64,000 bases of DNA from Alentia gelatinosa (GCA_950022655.1 OX465590.1:40046218-40110217), one strand, 5' to 3'. Counted from the stretch's first letter, positions 10,935 to 23,387 are shown. Program-made: numbers and translations. The notes: a model not told the origin generated them from the sequence alone.

Positions 10935-11404
10935 ATCTTCGATAGTCCAGTTTTTCAAGGAATGATACAATTCTTCGTAATATAACCACTAATCCCGAAC
11001 AAGAAAATCTTATTGGCAATAGGACGAGCTCAGTCTACTGAGCTTGAATGTGGCATTCATATTGCGGTGTGATTGGAGTAAGAGGAGGACGCCTCAAGTA
11101 ACCTAAGAATGTGTCTGTACAGGTAAATAACGTTATAGCTCCGCACAGTAACAGAATACTGCTTCTAGAGGCAGGTCTTTCCCGGGCAGTAACACGAGAT
11201 GCCGTACACTTGCATTGAAGACTCCTCCATTTTTATGGAGATGGTTCACACTTTGTCTTATAATAAAACACTTCCAATAATGAGAAATTACATTCTTTTT
11301 TAAATAAGAGATAAATACCTGTTTTAGTATTTTGTGGACTGCAAAATAACAACCCGAGATCGAAATCTTTGCTCCAGATTCTTTGCGGATCGCATCATAA
11401 CTAT
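10935..11404. other. Intergenic DNA, nothing recognised
   Basis: No gene-like frame or clear repeat ends were seen. Confidence 0.4.
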
Positions 11405-11814
11405 CACTGCACGAAAACCACCGTTTTATTCATATATACGCCATCACGGAAGTGCATGTATTGGCTGAATATTGACTTGTTTTCATTTATATACGCCCAG
11501 CCCTTATATACGACAGACGCGTCTTGGCTGTATTTGACACCCGGCGTATATGAGAGAAAATACCCTCTGCCCCGCCCCCTCCCGCCCCTTTGTGATGGTA
11601 GAAGTACAGGTGTCCTCAGTAGGAAGCCCTCCCCCCGCCCCCTCCCCCACCTCCCCCCGCCCACTCTCAGTGAAGCCCTGTTCACAGGACGCTTATATAT
11701 ACGCCCACAGATGAGGTGTATACACACGGGGACTAAGACGACCTTGTAGACGCAAAATACCTACTCATATACGCCCGGCGCATTCATATGTAAAATGATG
11801 GTTTTCGTGCAGTG
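11405..11814. mobile_element. Family H inverted-repeat element (complete copy)
   Basis: The ends are CACTGCACGAAAACCACCG and an inverse ending TGGTTTTCGTGCAGTG, with TAT on both sides (11402-11404, 11815-11817). The interior has repeated TATATACGCC words and a C-rich block (11560-11680). Relatives: 61605-62190 (with an insertion) and 63775-64000. Overlapping frames of 107-126 residues on both strands reflect its inverted symmetry. Confidence 0.6.
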
Positions 11815-12239
11815 TATATCGCCATCTATCTTCAATCAGAAATCTAATGAACCTTTCACCTATGTCACTGAAAATGTAGTGTTGTCAAAAGTAGCAATAC
11901 AACGTGGAAATAATGATACTATATATAACTATCTGATATTACTGGAGCAACGCTTTTCCCACATACCTAGGAGCAACGAACCCCCTGAGGCTTAAATCTG
12001 TTTAGACATAGTACCATGTCATCCATACGTAATAGGTCATTAATAGGAACCAGGCATGCATATTATTATATACCTGTGTGCGAATGTCTATGAAATACTG
12101 CCCGCTGCTAGGGGTGCAGTAATAATAATGTTCGTGCCCGCTGTGAGTGTGACTAAATAAGTCATCAAAATGTAGTTTTTCATTGATTTAAGGTATATAA
12201 TAAAAAGCAAACGTCCACACTATGGGCAAAACGTTTCTT

Positions 12240-12312
12240 GTTCTCGGTCAGTTTTGGATTTCATTCTGCCTTCCGCCTATGGCGTCAGGCAGTATGAAAT
12301 CAAAGACTGACC
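12240..12312. repeat. Short hairpin with CGCC/GGCG loop
   Basis: GGTCAGTTTTGGATTTCAT pairs with ATGAAATCAAAGACTGACC around the loop TCCGCCTATGGCGTC. It resembles the tails of the HP elements but has no neighbouring TTATC-type end. Confidence 0.55.
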
Positions 12313-13297
12313 TCGAATAGGAACCGTTTCGTCCACAGTAAGGACGTTTCCTAATATTATTGCGGTTATTGTAATTTCTATTCCATCTCGCATCAGCTAT
12401 GATTAACCGACCAGCTTGATATGAGGGATGTAAAAACACGATCCACCCATAAGGTCTCGGATACAAATACACATTACTGTAAGTAATATAAGGAGGCATA
12501 CAAAGTGTGGCTGAATGAAATAGGTTCCGTATTGTCTATCAAGGTGAATATTTCTGACCAAAACAACAAAGAACAGATGTAATACAGGTGTTGCCGTTCA
12601 ACGCCACCTTACGGCCCACTGCCTAGATACGCGGCCGCTCGGACAAACACTGCGAGTCTGGCGGCATGTATATAGAGACACAGCAATCACACCTAGAATG
12701 TGAACGGTGGGTATGATTGCAGGAGTGTTGTTTTTTGGCAGATTAAATTTCTGGAACAAACTAAGGTATTGTAGTAACAAGTCTGGGCTGTCTAAACTTC
12801 AAAGTTGATAATTATCTTGGTTTTAACTTGGAAAAAGATAAGCATATTATAGCTAGGCATGCCAATGTTTTAATGTGTATTCAATCGCGGTGATCCTAAG
12901 TTATCTATGCTTTATCTAAAGTATTATTGAGGCAATATGCATGTATGAGACACCAAATTTGAGCTGGGATACCATAGAATGCGATGCACTCATTATTATG
13001 TCTCTGGGAATAATGTACAAGGGTATTATGAACGTATTACGCTCATACACTGAGTAATCCAATTGTAAAGAATACGTTGCCAGGTGAATGTTTGGCTTCA
13101 GCCGTGGGGTAACTAGGCAGATAAGGTGCGACACCGGCCCACGGAAAAAGGCCTATTCAGGTACACACACTATGTCTCAATACCGTTTCATACCAGGTCA
13201 TATTCAATAACGCCATTTAACAAGTCACGTGGTACAGAGTGCACAACTTATTAGTTTGTAACACAGTGTGCAGAACTGAATCCATACAGCTGGTCAG
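12313..13297. other. Intergenic DNA with diffuse repeats
   Basis: The segment near 12500-12600 resembles 17520-17600 (GTGAATATTTCTGACCAAAA). No gene was recognised. Confidence 0.4.
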
Positions 13298-13300
13298 TAA

Positions 13301-13593
13301 GGCCCGGCGTCCACCTACTACGATATGGCTCCGATATGGTCTATGATGCACCTCCCAATACAAAATGAAAATAGCGTCGGAAGGTCAACTAATATCGGAG
13401 CAGTTGACCACGTTTCTGCGATTAGGCACCGAAAAAAACCCATTGGGATGCGTGGTGGATTGGCATGTCTAGACATATGTCTAGGATTTGCACCTTCCCG
13501 ATATGTCTTCAATATTTACATTTTGTAAATATCGAATCGAATCGGCCATATCGGTAGGTCTAAATTTCTATGGTAGTAGGTGGACGCCAGGCC
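13301..13593. mobile_element. Family A MITE, copy 3
   Basis: Termini as copy 1, TAA flanks at 13298-13300 and 13594-13596. The interior closely follows copy 1. Confidence 0.75.
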
Positions 13594-13628
13594 TAAGAGT
13601 GAGACATTCATATACAGGTATATAGTAA

Positions 13629-14115
13629 GGCCCAGCCTGCACTGAACTCCGAATCATCTACGATAGGCTTCAACGTACAGATGTTCCTAGTCTAGACGTT
13701 TGTCTAAGATAAAGAGGTTCCCCATTGCCTGTGATTTTTGACATTATGCATAGAAGTGTATCGGTAGGTCTTTATCGCTAGGTGGACCTCGCACCCCTCT
13801 CATACGATCTCACAGTCTATAAGTGGTATTCTGTACAAGGTTCTCACTACGCTCTATGGGAGAGGAATTCTTAACAAACTAGGCTTAGAGCCTTGAGAAT
13901 CCACTGGCACACAGTATTCCCGCTAGGTGGCATCATTGAGATTATAGGAATCTTTGGGTTGCATTGATGTACGTCTTTAGCACGGTAGGCAGGTCAGTGG
14001 ATTCTCAAAGCTCTAAGCTTAGTTCGTTAAGAATTCCTATCTCATAGAGCATAGTGAGAGTACAGAATGCCACTTAGAGAGAATTAGATCTTATGAGAGG
14101 GGTGCACCCCGGGCC
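13629..14115. mobile_element. TAA-flanked element containing foldback O1
   Basis: Outer ends GGCCCAGCCTGCACTGA and GGGTGCACCCCGGGCC, flanked by TAA at 13626-13628 and 14116-14118. Inside, 13791-14106 is a foldback whose arms start GCACCCCTCTCATACGATC and end GATCTTATGAGAGGGGTGC, around a loop of about 110 bp (GGTGGCATCATTGAGATTAT). The arm is the source unit of the satellite at 59227-60826. Confidence 0.6.
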
Positions 14116-14149
14116 TAATAATGGGTATCTACCATGTAACCACGTAGCC

Positions 14150-14530
14150 AGGCCTCATGAGGACAGCAAGGTACACTATTCAACCAGCATTGTGGGGAAT
14201 TTTAGCGATAGTCCCACTAGGCTGGGTCTTGACTATACCCACAAGTAAAAACCAGTTTCCATTGGCCGACTGTTTGGCACCGATCTGCAGTCGGGAACCA
14301 TCGATTGATATTTGGGGGACACAACACCAGATCGGTGAATGGAAACGAGACTGGCAGAGAATTCTCACTGATTGGTTTGACTTTGATTATGTAACAATGC
14401 AAAGAGATTTGTTTGTACCCAGAAAAAGCAGTAGAAACATTGCATACAGTTCACCCTCACCGATGAATCGATACCGATATACAGTCAGTGGCACCACTGA
14501 CAGATTTGAAGGGTAACTCAAAAAATCCCT
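14150..14530. repeat. Family B-like fragment
   Basis: Contains CAGTTTCCATTGGCCGACTG, GGCACCGATCTGCAGTCGG and the inverse ATCGGTGAATGGAAACG. These words are typical of the B elements at 57688 and 58887. The 119-residue frame is repeat-derived. Confidence 0.5.
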
Positions 14531-14649
14531 GCCGTTTTCGTCAGTCCAAAGAAATGTGCATATAAGCAGAATACGATTATTACACTCGGCAAATTGAGAT
14601 TCTTTATCCTACCTGAATTGTCTCTGCATGTGAGAAAGTAGTTTTGTGG

Positions 14650-14907
14650 AGGAAATCTATTCAAGTTTATGGCCAGAGTTGATGTCCCATCGAGTTTGAA
14701 TCGAGTAGTAATTCACAAGACGAAGCCTCGTGAATTACGCAATTCAGTCTCGATGGGATCAGGCTCTGGCTCTAAACTTGAATAGGTTTCTGAATCTCTC
14801 AAACCCTTCACATTGACTAATGTCCTAACCTTTGTAACATAATCCCCCTTTGAATACGAGTTCCCAATGTTAAGTCTATTGGGGAAAATACCAGGGACGA
14901 GATAATA
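14650..14907 (-). mobile_element. Hairpin-tailed element HP5a
   Basis: Hairpin first (arms AAGTTTATGGCCAGAG/CTCTGGCTCTAAACTT, apex CACAAGACGAAGCCTCGTG), then the core, then CCCAATGTTAAGTCTATTGG and GGGACGAGATAATA. It is joined head-to-tail with HP5b. Confidence 0.6.
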
Positions 14908-14910
14908 TAG

Positions 14911-15176
14911 AGGGGGCCTATGAAAATTTAGGGTCAGAGCTCGTATCCCATCGAGTTTGAATCCCGTAGTAATTGACAAGGCGAAGCCGCGTGAATTACG
15001 TAGTGATTCAAATAAGAATGGGTTTCTGAATTTATCTTACCCTTAATATTCGACTAATGGGCTAACATTTGTGACCGTATCACCCATTGGATACTTTTCC
15101 TAAATATATAAAGGGCGTTAGATACGAGTTCCCAATGTTAAGTCTATGGAGAAAAAAATACCAGGGGTAATATAAT
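14911..15176 (-). mobile_element. Hairpin-tailed element HP5b
   Basis: Apex GACAAGGCGAAGCCGCGTGAA. The distal hairpin arm is shortened relative to HP2. The core ends CCCAATGTTAAGTCTATGGA and GGGGTAATATAATA. Tandem with HP5a, separated only by an ATAGAGG junction. Confidence 0.6.
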
Positions 15177-15830
15177 ATCTGCTAACCACTGGTACACTTA
15201 GTGAATGAGGGGCTGTATTTCTTTACTATAAGGGCAGTGTTTCTTAAGTTCCAATGAAAATACACACAAAGAGATGACATTCTACGGTTTCAGGCATTCA
15301 GGTATGCAGGGTAGGTCTTTTCTAGCCATTTCTGTGCTCCCTTTGACCCTATCGTGCCGGGTGCCCACGGCAATAGCACAGGCATGGAACCGGGTACTAT
15401 TGCCAGTGAATACCACTAGAGGCCGGGTATGGAGGCCTAATTGGGCTAATTTCATCTTTGCATCACGTGACATGACATGTGATCCTTAATATTATTCTTT
15501 ATTTTGCATAGAAATATTAAATATGATATTATACTTAGATACTGTGAAAATTTCATGATTATTGAACAAATATTTCCAATTTTATTAACAAGAACAAATA
15601 TTTTGAAAATAATGCCTCAAGGCATCACCCGGCCAGCCCTGGATGATGCCTCAAGGCATCGACCGGCGTGAATGGGTTAAAATATTTTTATAGACATATG
15701 CTACTAATCTACCTCCTTTTCTCACTGACTGCTTCTTTAAGTATATTCTATACACTGTTACCACCTTTGAGTGGAAACCATCTTCAATAGATCTTAGATA
15801 CTTCAACAAGGTTCTTCTCATCAGTATACG
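15177..15830. other. Intergenic DNA, one small hairpin
   Basis: At 15611-15661 ATGCCTCAAGGCATC occurs twice around CCGGCCAGCCCTGG. No gene was recognised; the frames at 15274-15489 on either strand overlap each other and show no motif. Confidence 0.4.
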
Positions 15831-15939
15831 TCAGTGATTTCTGACCCATGGGGTATGAAGTCCCCATTGAAAATGTATGGGGCCACAGTAAACAATTACC
15901 CATTGTTAATTAGTAGCAATAGACCACACCCATGGTCTA

Positions 15940-16200
15940 CAGCTTTTCCAAACCTGTTAAGTCGGACACCCACTGCTTGCGATATTGCTACGACATGGCT
16001 ACGGCAAATTATTGCATTATAGCCTTGTTAAAATGTTGAAAAATTCGGTTTTATAGAAACTTAATTATGAAACTGAATTACTGCATTGTTCCTCTGTCGG
16101 AATGTTGAGACATTATGTGTCGTAGCATGTTGAAACGCTTGTCATAGTGTGTCGGGAGCTCAGTAGGTTTCTGGCCTTAAGCCGGACACCTAATGCTCGC
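15940..16200. repeat. Diverged D-like repeat
   Basis: CGGACACC(C/T)A(C/A)TGCT(T/C)GCGATATTG occurs at about 15963 and again near 16192, with GACATGGCTACG words related to family D. Ends are not defined. Confidence 0.4.
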
Positions 16201-16319
16201 GATATTGCTCTGACATGGCTACGACATGGCTATGAATTACGATTACTGCATCATAGCCTTTTCAGAATGTAGAAAAATTCGGTTTCATAGAATGTGAGAG
16301 TGCGAAACAAAGTTACCGC

Positions 16320-16540
16320 ATCGTTGATTTGTGAATTACGTAGAATTCAAATGAGAAGGGATCGAGCTCTGACGCTAACGTTGAAATGGTTTCTGAATTT
16401 ATCTCACCCTTCACATTAAATAATGGGCTATAGCCTTTGTGACATGATCCCCCATTGAGTATTTCTGCTAAATACTCAGCAGTTGTTGGATACGAGTTCC
16501 CAATGTTAAGTCTATGGGGGAAAATACCAGAGGTGATATA
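16320..16540 (-). mobile_element. Hairpin-tailed element HP6, hairpin half missing
   Basis: Only one hairpin arm (GAATTACGTAGAATTCAAAT, GGGATCGAGCTCTGACGCTA) remains. The core from ATTTATCTCACCC to ACCAGAGGTGATATA is present. Confidence 0.5.
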
Positions 16541-16661
16541 TTTGCTACTAATATACCTAACTTTCTGATTGACTGTTTCTTAAAGTATACACTGTTGCCA
16601 CCTTTGCATAGAAACCTTAGATCTTCTAAGGATCTTCTCATGGTGCTCTCTTGCCCTTAAG

Positions 16662-17085
16662 TGGGGTGTCAACCAACCACGACAAGGCTATGACAAGCGC
16701 TGGCAAGAAAGTTCCAATCGGCGCTTGTTGCACCCTTGTTGTAAGAAGGGGGGGGGGAGGGGGGGGGGGCTTTACAACAGCGTTATCGGGGCATGTCAGG
16801 AAGTGCACGCTCCACCAAAATTTCTTTTCGTAGACCTCTGCCACACACTCCCAACACGCCATGACACTCCTCAACAAGGGTCTAGTCATGGGGAAAATGG
16901 AACATGTTCGATGTTGTCGTAGCCTTGTCGGAAGGCTCCCGACAAGCTTCCAATCATGGCCTTATCGTGGCCTTGTTGTAGACTCTTGTTGGGAACTGGG
17001 GTCCACCAACCACGACAAGGCCTCCAGTCGTAAGCCCTTGGCGGGAAGCTATTGTCGTAGCCTAGTCGTGGTTGGTGAAGTCCCC
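16662..17085. mobile_element. Family D MITE, copy 2
   Basis: Ends TCAACCAACCACGACAAGGC and GCCTAGTCGTGGTTGGTGAA. The interior contains a G-rich run at 16748-16770 and ATGTTCGATGTTGTCGTAG. Flanking sequence at 15850-15930 and 17080-17140 is similar (GTCCCCAT, ATTAGTAGCAA), pointing to a local duplication. Confidence 0.6.
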
Positions 17086-17099
17086 ATGAAAAAGTAAAC

Positions 17100-17770
17100 C
17101 ACTACCCATTGTAAATTAGTAGCAAAAAACCATACATATGGTTGACGTTATTTCGCAACCTGTTATTGAACTTCAATACAACAACCGATGGTTTTTGGAG
17201 GGTCAGCCTTGTAAAGAAAACCTCTAGGTTGATAACGTTATACACTTGCTATCGCTCGTTTATTACTACGCGCCAACCTCTCGTAGTTTACGGCCCCAAA
17301 AAAGAAAATTATTGTCTATATATTCTCCAGAATACGCAGGACTCACCTATTAGAGTATCCTCCTTGTGTATACCCATATCGGAGTAAATATGACTGAATC
17401 TGAATGTCACTCTCCACTGAAATTCTCTCCTGTCAGAAGAACCGAGAATATATCCTACCTATAAATACGCTCAGAACTGAAAATTGAACTAGATGAAACT
17501 ACCAGCTATTGGTGACTGGAAAACAGGGAACGAGGTGAGTATTTCTGACCAAAATATCGAGGAACAGATGGAATACAGTCACACTCACTGTGTCTCTTTA
17601 TTATTATATTCCTAGAAATCATTAAAAATGCCATTCTAAAACTCACTAAATAGTGGAATGAGTGGTCACGTGGTACGGAGGGACGTATAGATATCATATC
17701 GTCATTCAGTGACAAATGAAATTTGTACTCCTGGTCAGTAAAAGTGAGACTCTAGCCTATAGGTATATAG
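17100..17770. other. Intergenic DNA, nothing recognised
   Basis: Contains a diverged copy of the 12500-12600 repeat. No gene-like frame was found. Confidence 0.4.
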
Positions 17771-17773
17771 TAA

Positions 17774-18064
17774 TTTATGTCACCCCTGGAATAAACGTCC
17801 ATAGGCTTAGCATTGGGAACTCGTTCTCCATGCCCCTGCAAGTATTGGAGTCCGTTCTCCATCGTCTATAGCCTGTGTGTTGTCCATTCCTTTAGTGTGT
17901 ACATGGGTGAGATAAATACAGAAAGCAACTCGTTTTGGTCAAAGAAGTCATTCTCCAACTCGTTTGAATGCTACGTGATATTCACTCGGCTGTCGCCTCG
18001 TTCATATCACCCCGCATCGACCTCGTGGAGAACTACGACTTTGACCAAAACTTGTTGGTTTCTT
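17774..18064 (+). mobile_element. Hairpin-tailed element HP7
   Basis: Left end TTTATGTCACCCCTGGAAT and CATAGGCTTAGCATTGGG. The inverted end GGGTGAGATAAAT is near 17905. Hairpin arms are TTTTGGTCAAAGAAGTCATTC and AACTACGACTTTGACCAAAA; the apex is CACTCGGCTGTCGCCTCGTT. It is better preserved than HP4. Confidence 0.6.
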
Positions 18065-18189
18065 CTTTAATCCTCATAGTTGACCCTACGCAATATCCTC
18101 TCATTCGTTCGGACATTACTGTACGTCAACTACACAGAGAATACGACCAGGGTAGGTCCTCCAGTCTGAATAAAAACATTAAAAAAATC

Positions 18190-19040
18190 TGCCCTCACCT
18201 GTCAGAGTGCCTGTGATGCAGCACACCTCACGCTGCTCCTCTCTAGTAGTCTACGAGGTACACTTCCCCAGGACCACGCCCCTCTCCTCGCACGTCCAGC
18301 GTGTAGTCCCTGAGCACGGTACTGAGCTGCTCAGCTGCCGGGGCCTCCCTCCTCCTCCTGCCGGTAAATCCCCCCGCTGTGCCGTGCCTCCGGGCGCTCC
18401 CCTCAACACGTGCTGAGAGGCGTGTCGAGTACTCGTCCTCGTGACGCACTGGTCCCGGGGCTGTGGTGTCCCTGTCGCCGGCGGCGGGGGACGGTGCACG
18501 GGCCGCCGGGGCTGGTGGCGGTCTCGGCCCGGCGAGCCACTCCCCGGTGAGTCGGTATGAGCAACTCACCACTGTAGAGCGGTGTAAGCAGGCCTCTATC
18601 TACCCAGGCGTGACGTATACGATGTACGATGTACGGTGTACGTACCCGCTCAGGATTATTTATCCCGGTAGTGTATCACGTAGGAGACTGCTGGGGCAGG
18701 CTGGGTGTGTGTTTGTGTGGATATCTATAAACAGGTGAGATTGTATCACCAGGCAGTGTCAAGGTACTCCTACCACGCGGCAACCTCCAACACGTGATGA
18801 TGCCTGGATGTGGCTCTGCGGCTGCGTAGAAACCGCTGGAGATCCGGCGGGGGCGTTTGGAGGCCTCCTTTTACCGCCACCACCGCAGACTGACTCTGCC
18901 GCCTCCCTGCCACCACGGACGGCCAGCCACGGACTGACTCCGCACGACACCCACGTTCTACCCCTCCCGGACGCCCCGGCTAGTTCCGCGCGCCCCCGCT
19001 AGGTGGTTGTGGCGGGAAGGAGCAGACGACAATCGCGGTG
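18190..19040 (-). promoter_or_regulatory. GC-rich island; possible promoter and noncoding first exon
   Basis: GC content rises sharply against AT-rich flanks. On the minus strand a CTCTACAG acceptor-like site lies near 18570 and a strong donor GACAG|GTGAGG at 18199/18198. All frames between them contain stops before the donor, so any exon would be untranslated. A frame at 18243-18572 (ending LDVRGEGRGPGEVYLVDY) looks somewhat protein-like and could be a terminal exon instead. An E2F-like GGCGGGAA is at 19011. Direction and function are uncertain; the + strand also offers an acceptor (18204) and donor (18545). Confidence 0.3.
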
Positions 19041-19093
19041 TCGACTTTCCATTAAAACATGGGGCTGGGCGTCTCTCTACATCTTGGTGTTAA

Positions 19094-20453
19094 AGGCATA
19101 TCGGGCATTTCGCTGTAGCACGACTTGGTGATTTTGAAATATATACACAGTTATCAGTTTGAATTGGGTTTTTGTGACATATTCCAAAACTGAACAAGCA
19201 AAATTTAAGTTCTGTCTAGTTTGACCTAATCTAATAGATAAAATAGGCCCATTTATATTTGCTTGATTTATTTAGGAAATGTAATAAAAGATATGATTTT
19301 CTTGATTTCGCTCAAAAACAGGTACGGTGACCTATAGGCTTCAAAACTAAAATATGTATTACTATACATATACTATATTCTGTAATTTTTTTCCGATTGC
19401 CAGCGTACCGCACACCTCCATGAGGAAGAGATACGTAGGACGAAAGGGAACGATTTAAAAAAAAAATATATATATATTCTGTAAATGTTTGAAGAAAATG
19501 ACTTTTGTTTTACTAGAAATTTCTTTTTTGTTAGAATTTCCATTATGATATAATCATGACGTTGATTTTTCCAACCAAAGCTAGCACAATGACCCCTGAT
19601 TTTAAAGTTATATTTGTGTTTCACAACACTTTGAGCTCATCACATTCCATGTCAAGGAAATTGACATGGGTTTTACTTTTCAAGGAAAATTTGCCTTGAA
19701 AATTTAAACTCGAGGCAAATTGTCCTTCTCCTGATAGTTGAATATGATGAGCTCAAATTGTTGTAGAGCACATATCTAACTTGAAAATCTGGGGTCACCG
19801 TGCAAGTTTTTTTTGTTTAGAAACCAATATAATGATAATTTTATAATAGAATACAATGTATATAGAAATTCTGAAAAATAAAACCCTTGTCATTTCCCTC
19901 AAACTTTCACAGAATATAGTACTCGTGTACATGTATACCATTACTTATTTAGTGTTTAAGAATCATAGTTTAACGTCTTTGTTTTTTAATGAATTGAAGA
20001 AAATCCTATTTTTCCATTACAATAGGTGCTGGGCGTTTCTCAACATCTTGGTTTTAAGGCATATTAGACAAATTGCCTTGAAAAATTAAAATCCATGTCA
20101 TGTTTTCTGTGAATGGGATATAACAATGTCAATGTGTTGTAGAACACATATATAGTTTTAAAAGTGGCTGTCACAATGGTAGTTTTCGATCTACAGATTG
20201 AAAGCATGATGATATTATAAAAAAGGATATAGAGGAATTTCAAAAAGTTGTTTTTCACATAGTAAAATCCATGTCATTTCCCTCAGACTTTCACAGAATA
20301 TACGGCATATAGCCTATGAGCCATGGGGGCGACCATGACGTCCCCGATTAGGTGTTCTTCACTAATGGAGTTGAAAAAAGTAGGTATTCTTCACTAATGA
20401 AGGTGCAAAAGAAGTGAGTGATAATTGAGAAGTGTCACAGCTCTAGACTTGCT

Positions 20454-20519
<66 letters not shown>

Positions 20520-21017
20520 GTGTTCTATGTGGAAAACATCATGTCCTGAGTACAATTATTACTTCATCCTGCTCTGGGATTGGTTTAAAGAATCAAGGGA
20601 ACCATGTTAAAACATTGAAAGGCAGTTAAATCTCATAAGAACAAAGAGCCACAATATATATCTGTCCCCCCAAGGGGCCTGCCATACTGCTAACCACCTA
20701 GTAATGGCTTCATGAACTAACAATAGCTCTGTCCCCTATAGTACATGTATAGCACTACTTATATAGGTTTTGACAATCATAGGCCACTATCCTTTTTTTT
20801 TAAAGAAATTTAAGAAAACAATGTTTTCAGTAAATTTCAAATGTAAATCAAGAAAATGTTAATCGGCCTATTTACCTATTAAAATTGGCTAAACGGGACA
20901 AAACTTTAAATTTACTCATTTTGAACCTGAACGAATCCCCAGAAACCCGTTTTGATTGATAATTGACATTATTTAAAAATCACCAGATGTCACCACCGTA
21001 AATTGTAGGATATGCCT
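19094..21017 (+). mobile_element. Long TTAA-flanked family K element
   Basis: Begins AGGCATATCGGGCATTT and ends GTAGGATATGCCT. TTAA flanks both sides (19090-19093, 21018-21021), as in piggyBac/Kolobok-type elements. The interior repeats family K words several times (TTTTCACATAGTAAAA, CACAGAATAT), and contains a (TA)n tract at 20457-20516 and unrelated sequence at about 20290-20680. No transposase frame was seen. Confidence 0.5.
20457..20516. repeat. (TA)n microsatellite
   Basis: About 30 TA dinucleotides without interruption. Confidence 0.95.
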
Positions 21018-21405
21018 TTAATATAGGGTCTGTGAGTCTCTCAACATCTTGGTTTTATCATCACACTCTCCGCCTCCTTCTGCCTCAATCTCCACTCTCC
21101 GGCATCGGCACTGTGGTTCTGGAAAGAGAGAGATTACAAAGAGAATTCTGAAATGATTGGAGACAGCCAGCCGACAATCCTGACACTCCCTTGTCGTTAT
21201 ATTGAGTTAGAGTCGCGTTAAGCGATGGGCGCGGTGAGGGAGCTGAAAGTAGAAGCCTTCGCTTTAAGTTGGAGACCGTGAGGGAGAGAGGAGAGATGGA
21301 CACAGTTTATAAGTGGTTGTACGTGAGGGTGGATTAAAAGGAGCGTGTGGGAGGAGGCGATTCAGACGTAGGGGTCTGGAGCAGAAAGACAGAATGAGCA
21401 CCATC

Positions 21406-22205
21406 ACTGAAAGGAATAGTGTACTTCAAGACAAATGCTGGTACTTGTGTGATTTCTAAATTCTATTGATTTTTGCAAATAACCATTACTGAAAGGAATA
21501 GTGTACTTGAAGACAAATGCTGGTAGTTGTATGATTTCTAAATTCTATTGATTGTTGCAAATAACTCTGGATAACCATTACTGAAAGGAAAAGTGTACTT
21601 CAAGACGAATGCTGGTAGTTGTATGATTTCTAAATTCTATTGATTTTTGCAAATAACTCTGGAAAACCATTACTGGATAACCATTACCGAAAGGAAAAGT
21701 GTACTTAAAGACAAATGCTGGTAGTTGTATGATTTCTAAATTCTATAGATTTTTGCAAATAACTCTGGATAACTATTACTGAAAGGAATAGTGTACTTCA
21801 AGACAAATGCTGGTAGTTGTGTATCTTCTAAATTCTATTGATTTTTGCAAATATCTCTGGATAACCATTACTGAAAGGTATAGTGTACTTCAAGACAAAT
21901 GCTGGTAGTTGTATGATTTCTAAATTCTATTGATTTTTGCAAATAACCATGACTGAAAGGAATAGTGTACTTGAAGACAAATGCTGCTAGTTGTATGATT
22001 TCTAAATTCTATTGATTTTTGCGAAAAACCATTACTGAAAGGAATAGTGTACTTGAAGACAAATGCTGGCAGTTGTATGATTTCTAAATTCTATTGATTT
22101 TTGCAAATAACTCTGGATAACCATTACTGAAACGAAAAGTGTACTTCAAGACAAATGCTGGTAGTTGTGTGATTTCTGAATTCTATTGATTTTACAAATA
22201 GCTCT
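21406..22205. repeat. Minisatellite, about nine units of 80-100 bp
   Basis: Unit starts (ACTGAAAGGAATAGTGTACT) occur near 21406, 21486, 21578, 21680, 21775, 21866, 21949, 22031 and 22121. Units differ mainly by presence or absence of AACTCTGGATAA at the junction. No open frame spans the array. Confidence 0.9.
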
Positions 22206-22239
22206 GGATAATATAAGTTCCATATATCAGCATATATAA

Positions 22240-22545
22240 AATGTAAAATAATTAGCATGTCACCACGCTAACTTTTATGGGAAGGCCATCTGAAAATGTA
22301 AGTGCTTGACTATTGTTGTCTATGGGAAACGGCAATATTCTGACTTTGTTGCAAAATGACACTGATGTTCTATTGCTATCTTCAAATACTTCAGGATTAT
22401 GATAGTTGGAAACATGAACAAATGAGAAAAGCTAAAAAAAATACTATGTCACCGTGCTAATTTCTATGGGAAGGCCATCTGAAGAAGGTAAGTGCCTGTC
22501 TATTGGTGTCTATAGGAAACTGCTACATTCTCATAAAAACAGATG
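22240..22545. repeat. Two-copy repeat, about 185-bp period
   Basis: ATGGGAAGGCCATCTGAA with flanking TGTCACC(A/G)(C/T)GCTAA occurs near 22278 and 22468. Confidence 0.6.
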
Positions 22546-23380
22546 GCAGAACCAGTATTAGATTTTGTAGAGACAGAGGGCAGTGCGATACCTAACCGCA
22601 TTTGTCTTTCAGAAATGAAAGTAGAAAGCGCAGGAATAATCAATCATGATATCCAGAAACTGAGGAACGCAATTCATGATTCAATATAAAAGATGGGGAC
22701 AGAAGTAATATAATAGGTGTCTTTGAGTGTGTATGATTTCTTTGACCTGTTTGACAAGTCAGTTTTGCATGTAGGTCAACCGGAAGTCAGTGGCTAAATC
22801 ATGCGCTCAAAGACTACCCAGACTGGAAGCCTGGCCTGTGTGCTCACTCACATTATAGGCCAGGTAACAACGTCCATTTTGTGGTGTAGAGTAACGCTTC
22901 CTTTTTTCTGGTGCATCATGGGTACTACACTGGTAGAAAACATTCTAAAAATCCATATTTTATCTTTTGAAAGGTTGCTATTACTTCATTTTTATCATTC
23001 TTAATTATAAACAAGTAGAAATAAGGTATTTGGTGAACCTCATCAGGGAGAGAGGCACTCTCCTATCAGAGATCCTGCTGGGAGAGTGGGAGAGAGGTTT
23101 TGCTGTATATCCTTGCCACTGCAAATAAGCGGGGAATCAGCGAAAGTTCAAGGCCACTTATAGCTGGGCGTTACCCGTCCCATATTTCATTAGGGCAGGG
23201 AATCAGTGTAAAAGACACCTCCTACTAGCTGAAAAAGTGAATTAAAACAGCAGGGACACAGAAACATATACAATATGAAAGGAAGCCACATGCTGGAGCT
23301 ACCGAATTAAAAGTGGTGCTCTCAGAAGTTTCCATGTCAGGAGGATCAGTAAAGATACAAAGCAACCTGTGGAAGACCTG
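22546..23380. other. Intergenic DNA, nothing recognised
   Basis: No clear gene; the open frame at 22801-23004 has no motif. Confidence 0.4.
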
Positions 23381-23387
23381 GGACCTG

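Noticed and set aside
11404..11749. Overlapping frames of 107 and 126 residues on opposite strands
   Set aside because: Both fall inside the family H element and its C-rich block.
18995..19010. CTCF-like site CCGCTAGGTGG in the GC-rich island
   Set aside because: The spacing does not fit the core well; a matrix score would be needed.
20425..20610. 61-residue frame with Tyr-Ile repeats
   Set aside because: It is the translation of the (TA)n microsatellite.
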